Assembly: GCF_021191695.1 (NCBI RefSeq)
Contig: NZ_JAIWPT010000028.1
Coordinates: 1 to 35,638, forward strand
Length of the DNA stretch: 35,638 bases
DNA from: Proluteimonas luteida
GTDB taxonomy: Bacteria > Pseudomonadota > Gammaproteobacteria > Xanthomonadales > Xanthomonadaceae
Reading direction: 5' to 3'
The first letter of the stretch is position 1. Every line of letters starts with the position of its first letter. Below the pieces are notes generated by a model that did no database searches, was not told where the DNA came from, and saw nothing but the letters and a program-made list of their open reading frames with translations. The position numbers and the translations under genes are program-made. Below are positions 30,920 to 35,638 of this stretch, one piece after another.

Positions 30920-31299
30920 CAGGCCGCCTGCGCCGGGATGGTGTCGTTGGTGTGGGTCATCCGGTTCTGCCGGTCGACGTAGACCAGCTTCGGCTTGAAC
31001 CCCACGGCTTCGGCCTCGTCGAGTCCACCGTAGGCGCAGATGATCACCAGATCGCCGACATCGGCCTGGTGCGCGGCGGCGCCGTTGACCGAGATGATGC
31101 CGCTGCCCTCGTCGGCGCGGATCGCGTAGGTTGCGAAGCGCTTGCCGTTGTTGATGTTGTAGATCTCGATCCGCTCGTATTCCCGGATGCCGGACATGTC
31201 GAGCAGGCGGCCGTCGATCGCGCACGACCCTTCGTAATGCAGTTCGGCGTGGGTCACGGACGCACGGTGGATCTTGGCTTTGAGCAGGGTCAGTTGCAT
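30919..31299 (-). CDS. panD: Aspartate 1-decarboxylase proenzyme
   Basis: This 126-residue pyruvoyl enzyme makes beta-alanine from aspartate for pantothenate. Self-cleavage occurs between Gly24 and Ser25 in HYEGSCAID, the exact family position. YNINNGKRFATYAI and the C-terminal VYVDRQNRM segment are typical. E. coli PanD also needs the PanM/PanZ factor for cleavage; none is seen here. A good promoter lies upstream (31357-31384), 114 nt beyond panD and after the panC stop, so panD-pgi can be transcribed apart from panBC. Confidence 0.97.
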   Translation of the reverse strand: MQLTLLKAKIHRASVTHAELHYEGSCAIDGRLLDMSGIREYERIEIYNINNGKRFATYAIRADEGSGIISVNGAAAHQADVGDLVIICAYGGLDEAEAVGFKPKLVYVDRQNRMTHTNDTIPAQAA

Positions 31300-31356
31300 G
31301 GCGGGAGCGGCCGGATCTCGGCGGTCTGGGCGGGAGGGGTCCCGCAGGAGTCGAAA

Positions 31357-31384
31357 AGTATAGGGTCGATCTTCCGCATCGCAA
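31357..31384 (-). promoter_or_regulatory. Promoter of panD-pgi
   Basis: On the minus strand TTGCGA (31384-31379) and TATACT (31362-31357) are separated by 16 nt, the best two-box sigma-70 match in the window. The leader to panD would be about 50 nt. Confidence 0.55.
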
Positions 31385-31413
31385 CATGCGCCCCGGCCGC
31401 ATCGGGCGGGGAT

Positions 31414-32283
31414 TCAGTGTTGCACGGGCACTCCGGCCAGGCTGAATTCGAGGTTGTCGATCAGCCGCGTGGCGCCCAGCCGCGCGGCGACCAGGGCCAC
31501 GCCGGCATGGTCCCGGCCGGGCACGAACGTCGCGAGCGTCGGCGCGCGCACCACCGCGTAGTCGACGTCGAATCCGGCCGTCCGCAGGCGCGCCGCCGCC
31601 GCCTGTTCCACGGCGTCGACGTCGCCACCGCCGCGCAGTTCGTCGCCCATCGCCTGCAACGTGCGATACAGCGCCGGCGCGATTGCGCGCTGCGCGGCGT
31701 CGAGATACTGGTTGCGCGAACTCAGCGCGAGGCCATCGGGCGCACGCGCGATCGCCACCGGCAACAATTCCACCGGGAACGCGAGATCGGCGACCAGATG
31801 GGCGATCACCGTCAGTTGCTGGTAGTCCTTGCGGCCGAACGCGGCGACGTCGGGCTGGACCTGATTGAACAGGCGCGAGACGACGGTCGCCACGCCGTCG
31901 AAGTGCCCGGGGCGATGCGCACCGTCGAGCACCTCGGTGATGCCGGGCACGCGCACGGTGACGGCGTTCGCCAGGCCCAGCGGATACATCGTCTCCACCG
32001 ACGGCATCCACAGCAGGTCGCAGCCCGCGGCCTCGAGTCCGGCCGCATCCGCTTCCGGCGTGCGCGGATAGCGCGCGTAGTCCTCGTTCGGGCCGAACTG
32101 CGTCGGATTGACGAACACGCTGGCGACGACCCGGTCGACGCGCGCGCGCAGCGCCTCGACCAGCGAGAAGTGGCCGGCATGCAGGTTGCCCATCGTCGGC
32201 ACCAGGCCCACGCGCAGGCCTTCGCGCTTCCAGTGCGCGACGCGCGCGCGCAGCGGTTCGAGCTCCTGGACGATGTCGATCAC
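31414..32283 (-). CDS. panC: Pantothenate synthetase
   Basis: This 289-residue enzyme joins pantoate and beta-alanine with ATP. It has the nucleotidyltransferase HIGH-type motif MGNLHAGH at 31-38, VNPTQFGPNEDYARYPRT from residue 58, GRKDYQQ at 150-156 and the KMSKS-equivalent ALSSRNQYL at 186-194. The start is called as GTG at 32283-32281, because the family begins at that point (IDIVQELEPLR) and AGGA lies 6 nt upstream. The longer in-frame ATG start would add about 27 unrelated residues. A GFA-domain gene separates it from panB, unlike the adjacent panBC of E. coli. Confidence 0.96.
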   Translation of the reverse strand: MIDIVQELEPLRARVAHWKREGLRVGLVPTMGNLHAGHFSLVEALRARVDRVVASVFVNPTQFGPNEDYARYPRTPEADAAGLEAAGCDLLWMPSVETMYPLGLANAVTVRVPGITEVLDGAHRPGHFDGVATVVSRLFNQVQPDVAAFGRKDYQQLTVIAHLVADLAFPVELLPVAIARAPDGLALSSRNQYLDAAQRAIAPALYRTLQAMGDELRGGGDVDAVEQAAAARLRTAGFDVDYAVVRAPTLATFVPGRDHAGVALVAARLGATRLIDNLEFSLAGVPVQH

Positions 32284-32338
32284 GGCTGATCCTGCGGCAC
32301 GGCGAAGCGGCGATTTTCGCAGATCCGTCGACGCCCGG

Positions 32339-32722
32339 TCAGCGCGCGTGTTGTGGCAGGCCATCGTCGATCACGTAGTAGTCGCCCTGCTCGGAGACGA
32401 AGATGTGCATGTGCAGGTGGGTGCCGGTCGGTGTATCGAAGGCCCCCATCGCCACCGCGATCTTCGCGCCGCCGACCGGTGCCCAGAACAAAGAAGCACC
32501 GCACCGACCGCAGAATCCGCGGCGCACGCGCTCCGAACTGGCGTACCAGCACAGCGCGGCCTGCGGGTCGTGGATCGTCAATGCCTCGACCGGCACGTCG
32601 GTCGAGGCGAACACGTGTCCGGATGACTTGCGGCAGGCGACGCAATGACAGGCATCCGGCGCCGCGAGTTCGGCCGCGACCTCGAATCGCACATCGCCAC
32701 ACAGGCAGCTGCCGCAGTGCAT
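32339..32722 (-). CDS. GFA/CENP-V domain zinc protein between panB and panC
   Basis: This 127-residue protein has the GFA fold known from glutathione-dependent formaldehyde-activating enzyme and CENP-V. The zinc-binding cysteines are in place: Cys6 and Cys8 (GSCLCGDVRFE), Cys25, Cys27 and Cys30 (ACHCVACRKSSG), and Cys71 and Cys74 (FCGRCGASLFW). Most bacterial members have no known substrate, and a role in formaldehyde metabolism should not be assumed. The start lies 6 nt after the panB stop, so it is in the panB transcript. panC follows after 55 nt. One link could be the formaldehyde and methylene-folate chemistry used by PanB, but that is speculation. Confidence 0.9.
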   Translation of the reverse strand: MHCGSCLCGDVRFEVAAELAAPDACHCVACRKSSGHVFASTDVPVEALTIHDPQAALCWYASSERVRRGFCGRCGASLFWAPVGGAKIAVAMGAFDTPTGTHLHMHIFVSEQGDYYVIDDGLPQHAR

Positions 32723-32728
32723 CGTCCG

Positions 32729-33547
32729 TTACCGGTAGGAGTGTTCTGGGCCGGGAAAGCTGCCGTCGCGCACGGCCTCGACGTAGGCGCGCACCGCGCC
32801 GTCGACCGAGCCGCCGGCGGCGAGGAAATCGCGTACGAACTTCGGCCGCCGGTGCCCGCTGTCGAGGCCGAGCAGGTCGTGCAGCACCAGCACCTGGCCG
32901 TCGCAACCGGGCCCGGCACCGATGCCGATCGTCGGCACCGGCGACGCGTCGGTGATGCCGGCCGCCAGCGACGCCGGCACGCCTTCGAGCACGATCAGCG
33001 CGGCGCCGGCCTCGGCCACCGCCAGCGCCTCGTCGCGCAGCGCCTGCGCGGCCGCGTCGCCGCGGCCCTGCACCTTGAAGCCGCCGAAGCGCAGCACCGA
33101 CTGCGGCGTCAGGCCCAGGTGCGCGCACACCGGAATCTCGCGCTCGACCAGGAAGCGGATGACGTCGAGCTTGTTCGCGCCGCCGCCCTCGAGCTTGACC
33201 ATGCCCGCGCCGGCCTGCAGTAGCCGCGTGGACGCATCGAGCGCGCGTCCGGGCGTCGCGTCGGCCTGGAACGGCAGGTCGGCGACGACCAGTGCGCGGC
33301 GCACCGCACGCGCGACGCAGGCGGTGTGGTAGGCGATGTCGTCGACGGTCACCGGCAGCGTCGAGCCGTGCCCCTGCACCACCATGCCCAGCGAATCGCC
33401 GACCAGCAGCAGGTCGACGCCGGCGTTGTCGAGCACGCGCGCGAACCCGGCATCGTAGGCGGTCAGCATCGCCAGCCTGCGGCCGGCATCGCGGGCTTCG
33501 AACAGCGCGGGCACGGTGACCGGCGCGGCAACGGATGGGGTCGTCAT
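32729..33547 (-). CDS. panB: Ketopantoate hydroxymethyltransferase
   Basis: This 272-residue enzyme transfers a hydroxymethyl group from methylene-tetrahydrofolate to 2-oxoisovalerate, the first committed step to pantothenate. Magnesium ligands are at Asp51 (VGDSLGM), Asp90 (VADLPF) and Glu120 (VKLEGG). LTAYDAGFARVLDNAGVD at 28-45, HLGLTPQ at 143-149 and IGIGAGPGCDGQVLV complete the family pattern. The ATG at 33547 lies 4 nt after the folK stop; a longer in-frame start inside folK is rejected. It is co-transcribed with folK, which feeds folate synthesis, the source of its one-carbon donor. Confidence 0.97.
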   Translation of the reverse strand: MTTPSVAAPVTVPALFEARDAGRRLAMLTAYDAGFARVLDNAGVDLLLVGDSLGMVVQGHGSTLPVTVDDIAYHTACVARAVRRALVVADLPFQADATPGRALDASTRLLQAGAGMVKLEGGGANKLDVIRFLVEREIPVCAHLGLTPQSVLRFGGFKVQGRGDAAAQALRDEALAVAEAGAALIVLEGVPASLAAGITDASPVPTIGIGAGPGCDGQVLVLHDLLGLDSGHRRPKFVRDFLAAGGSVDGAVRAYVEAVRDGSFPGPEHSYR

Positions 33548-33551
33548 CGCG

Positions 33552-34043
33552 CTAGCGTACCGCTTCGATGCCGCCGCGATCCACGCCGGCCAGTGCATCC
33601 GCGGCCGGCCCGATGCCGGGAATCACCGCGTCGGGCGCGATTTCCAGCAACGGCACCAGCGCGAACGCGCGCTGGTGCAGATGCGGATGCGGCACGCACA
33701 GGCCCGCCTGCGCGACCCTCAGGTCGCCGTGCAGCAGCAGGTCGAGGTCCAGCGTGCGCGGCCCCCAGCGGTCGCCGGCATCGACCGCGCGGGTCCGGCC
33801 GAAACGCTGTTCGATCGCGAGCAGCGCGTCCAGCAGCGCGCGCGGTGCCAGCGGCGTGTCGAATCCCGCGACGGCATTGATGAAATCAGGCTGGTCGCGA
33901 CGGCCCCAGGCCGGCGTGCGGTACAGCGACGACAGCACGAACCCCTGCGTGCCCGGCAGCCCGGCAAGCACCTGCGCGGCCGCGGGCAGCGTCGCCGCGG
34001 CATCGCCGAGGTTGCCGCCGAGACCGACGAACGCCCGCGCCAT
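33552..34043 (-). CDS. folK: HPPK: hydroxymethyl-dihydropterin pyrophosphokinase
   Basis: This 163-residue enzyme pyrophosphorylates 6-hydroxymethyl-7,8-dihydropterin in folate synthesis. It begins ARAFVGLGGNLGD, the typical HPPK N-terminus, and has the HPPK signature DRWGPRTLDLDLLL at 91-104, which holds the magnesium-binding Asp pair, and VPHPHLHQRAFAL. The ATG at 34043 is preferred because homology starts there. An in-frame ATG at 34058 would add five residues and cannot be excluded, since neither has a clear ribosome binding site. It lies between pcnB and panB as in E. coli. Confidence 0.95.
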   Translation of the reverse strand: MARAFVGLGGNLGDAAATLPAAAQVLAGLPGTQGFVLSSLYRTPAWGRRDQPDFINAVAGFDTPLAPRALLDALLAIEQRFGRTRAVDAGDRWGPRTLDLDLLLHGDLRVAQAGLCVPHPHLHQRAFALVPLLEIAPDAVIPGIGPAADALAGVDRGGIEAVR

Positions 34044-34076
34044 GGAAGACGCCTGCATGTGGCCGGCCGCGGCCGA

Positions 34077-35399
34077 TCAGCTGCTGGCAACCGGACGCCG
34101 GCGACGCCGGCGCCGGCGCGGCGCGGCGCCCTCGCTGCCGTCGTCGTCGGCCGGGAACTGCGCGATCGCATGGTCCGGGTCGCTCTGGGCCTCGCTCCAG
34201 AACGCCACGTCCTCGGCATGCTCGTCCGACGCCGCCTCGCGCAGCACCAGGAAATCGAACGCGGCGCGGAAGCGCGGATGCGCCAGGGTCCGCGTGACCC
34301 GCTTGCGCTGGCGCTGCGGGAACCGCGCCTGCAGCAGCCAGATCTCCTGCATCGGCAGCGAGAACCGGCGCGGCAGCGCGATCGTCGACAGCTGGTGCAC
34401 GGTCACCCGGTCGGCGGCGCGACGCTGCGCATCGATCAACTGCACGCCATCGGCGCGCAGCTTCATCAGCGTGCGGCAGTAGGCCGGCCACAGCAGCGTG
34501 GCGAACAGGAACGCCGGCGACACGGGTTCGTCGGCCGCCACCCGCGCATCGGTCGATGCCAGCCCGGCGATGACCATGTCGCGCAATGCCCCGCTGCGGT
34601 TGGCGGCCAGCGCGGCGGCCGATTCCGGGAACAGCGCCGGCAGCAGGCCATGCCGCTCCAGCCCCTCGAAACCGGCGACGGCATGGCCGGACAGGAACAG
34701 CTTCAGGCATTCCTCGAACAGCCGGGCGGGCGCGGCCTCGCCGAGCAGCGGGGCCAGCCTCGGGATCGGCTCAGCCGTGCCGGGCGCGATGCTGAAACCG
34801 AGCTTCGCCGCCAGGCGTATCGCCCGCAGCATGCGCACCGGGTCCTCGCGGTAGCGCGTCTCGGGATCGCCGATCAGGCGCAGCACCCGGTTCTGCACGT
34901 CCTCGAAACCGCCGGTGTAGTCGCGGACCGAGAAATCGGAAATCGCGTAGTACAGCGCGTTGGCGGTGAAGTCGCGGCGCACCGCGTCGTCCTCGATCGT
35001 GCCGTAGACGTTGTCGCGCAGCAGGCGGCCGCCGTCGTGGACCTCGCGGTCGCCGCTGCCGTCGTCGACGTTGGCGCGGAAGGTCGCGACCTCGATGATC
35101 TCGCGGCCGAACACCACGTGCGCCAGGCGGAACCGGCGGCCGATCAGGCGGCAGTTGCGGAACAGCGCCTTGACCTGCTCCGGCGTCGCGTCGGTGGCGA
35201 CGTCGAAATCCTTGGGCGCCAGGCCCACCAGCAGGTCGCGGACGGCGCCGCCCACCAGATAGGCCTCATGGCCTGCCTCGTGCAGCCGGTAGAGCACGCG
35301 CAGCGCGCTCTGGCTGATCTGCTTGCGGGAGATCGAATGCTGGTCTCGCGGAATCGTCCGCAGCGCGGCGACCGGGAGGTTCGGATTGGGGGCGTGCAT
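34077..35399 (-). CDS. pcnB: Poly(A) polymerase I
   Basis: This 440-residue class II nucleotidyltransferase adds 3' poly(A) tails that mark RNA for decay. The head shows YLVGGAVRDLL at 47-57 and the metal-binding DFD at 64-66, with a third acid at Glu103 in IIEVATFR. RRDFTANALYY at 141-151 and the EDPVRMLRAIRLAAKL block follow. The large N-terminal region and a C-terminus of eight consecutive Arg (428-435) favour PcnB over the related CCA-adding enzyme; such a basic tail should bind RNA. The ATG at 35399 follows a candidate -10 (TAGTAT on the minus strand); an upstream in-frame GTG at 35468 would lie before that promoter. Confidence 0.93.
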   Translation of the reverse strand: MHAPNPNLPVAALRTIPRDQHSISRKQISQSALRVLYRLHEAGHEAYLVGGAVRDLLVGLAPKDFDVATDATPEQVKALFRNCRLIGRRFRLAHVVFGREIIEVATFRANVDDGSGDREVHDGGRLLRDNVYGTIEDDAVRRDFTANALYYAISDFSVRDYTGGFEDVQNRVLRLIGDPETRYREDPVRMLRAIRLAAKLGFSIAPGTAEPIPRLAPLLGEAAPARLFEECLKLFLSGHAVAGFEGLERHGLLPALFPESAAALAANRSGALRDMVIAGLASTDARVAADEPVSPAFLFATLLWPAYCRTLMKLRADGVQLIDAQRRAADRVTVHQLSTIALPRRFSLPMQEIWLLQARFPQRQRKRVTRTLAHPRFRAAFDFLVLREAASDEHAEDVAFWSEAQSDPDHAIAQFPADDDGSEGAAPRRRRRRRRPVASS

Positions 35400-35450
35400 C
35401 AAGTGAAGATTTTTCCTGTCAGGCACCTGCTCCGGCGCCGATATCGTTGC

Positions 35451-35457
35451 TATACTA
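35451..35457. promoter_or_regulatory. Overlapping divergent -10 boxes for pcnB and tRNA-Glu
   Basis: TATACT at 35451-35456 on the plus strand points to the tRNA-Glu gene 70 nt away. On the minus strand 35457-35452 reads TAGTAT, pointing to pcnB. The boxes sit in GCTATACTAGC, an A+T-rich near-palindrome. No -35 is clear for either, so competition between the two promoters is inference. Confidence 0.4.
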
Positions 35458-35526
35458 GCAAGCTGCACGCACCTGACGATGCCTGCAGCCGGTCGTCCAA
35501 CCGGTGCCGCCCGCCGGCAACCCCCT

Positions 35527-35602
35527 GCTCCCTTCGTCTAGAGGCCTAGGACGTGGCCCTCTCAAGGCTAAAACACGGGTTCGAATCCCGTAGGGAGCGC
35601 CA
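35527..35602 (+). tRNA. tRNA-Glu (anticodon CTC)
   Basis: The 76-nt gene folds as a cloverleaf. The acceptor stem is GCTCCCT (35527-35533) with AGGGAGC (35592-35598), then discriminator G and an encoded CCA (35600-35602). The anticodon stem TGGCC/GGCTA (one G-T pair) holds loop CTCTCAA with anticodon CTC at 35561-35563, reading GAG codons. The D-arm TCGTCTAGAGGCCTAGGA and T-loop TTCGAAT are of the bacterial tRNA-Glu type. In E. coli the only tRNA-Glu anticodon is TTC; a CTC isoacceptor suits a G+C-rich genome that favours GAG. Confidence 0.96.
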
Positions 35603-35612
35603 ATCATGAAAA

Positions 35613-35638
35613 AGGCCCGTGCCGCCAGGCGCGGGCCT
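35613..35638 (+). terminator. Terminator hairpin after tRNA-Glu, cut by the window end
   Basis: AGGCCCGTGCC (35613-35623) and GGCGCGGGCCT (35628-35638) form an 11-bp stem with one T-G pair and loop GCCA, starting 10 nt after the tRNA. The T-run expected next would lie beyond the window. Confidence 0.75.

Noticed and set aside
28019..30982. A 987-codon plus-strand frame
   Set aside because: It covers queG in the wrong frame and runs antisense through pgi; its composition is that of a shadow frame.
32284..32364. Upstream ATG start for panC adding 27 residues
   Set aside because: The extra residues are unlike the family N-terminus and overlap the GFA gene; the GTG with AGGA upstream fits better.
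33516..35549. A 677-codon plus-strand frame
   Set aside because: It is antisense to folK and pcnB and would run into the tRNA-Glu gene; no motif.

Overview
The window is a stretch of ordinary-looking bacterial chromosome with very high G+C and tightly packed genes. The gene content points to a gammaproteobacterium of the Lysobacteraceae/Xanthomonadaceae (Lysobacter/Luteimonas-like). Two gene orders match those known from E. coli: queG-nnr-tsaE-amidase-mutL and pcnB-folK-panB-panC-panD. The rnfB-like/metG/mrp/dcd neighbourhood, a MutL with the DxHA(x)2E(x)4E endonuclease motif, and a TonB-dependent receptor next to an S9 peptidase also fit this family. The taxonomic placement is inference from protein features and gene order; no database search was made.

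Layout. 1-200: left-edge remnant with short direct and inverted repeats, possibly an insertion-sequence end, then a terminator. 222-2733 (+): SCO1/SenC copper chaperone, psd and an unknown lipoprotein, overlapping or 2 nt apart. 2768-4303 (-): MltD-like lytic transglycosylase with LysM. 4441-7112 (+): HerA-like ATPase (DUF853/YjgR type), greB and a lipoprotein. 7286-9066 (-): rimO followed by a small exported protein. 9268-10391 (+): dienelactone hydrolase and HIT protein. 10461-12179 (-): dcd and mrp/apbC. 12459-18058 (+): a visibly less G+C-rich block holding a TonB-dependent receptor, an exported S9 peptidase and a DUF2147 protein, each flanked by clear terminators. 18221-20732 (+): metG and an RnfB-like ferredoxin. 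20735-28233 (-): TraB/GumN protein, DUF1684 lipoprotein, mutL, cell-wall amidase, tsaE and nnr. 28260-29342 (+): queG, divergent from nnr across 26 nt. 29393-35399 (-): pgi, panD, panC, a GFA-domain protein, panB, folK and pcnB. 35527-35602 (+): tRNA-Glu(CTC), followed by a terminator hairpin that reaches the window end.

Most genes are housekeeping: phospholipid, pantothenate and folate synthesis, RNA modification and translation, mismatch repair, and cell-wall turnover. I found no CRISPR array, intact mobile element, phage, toxin-antitoxin pair or recognised defence system. The least explained parts are the receptor/S9 block between mrp and metG, several uncharacterised exported proteins coupled to housekeeping genes, a small family of REP-like palindromes in intergenic regions, and the very short divergent promoter between nnr and queG. 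No intergenic stretch exceeds about 290 nt. Many starts had to be moved inside longer open frames, because this G+C content leaves few chance stop codons.
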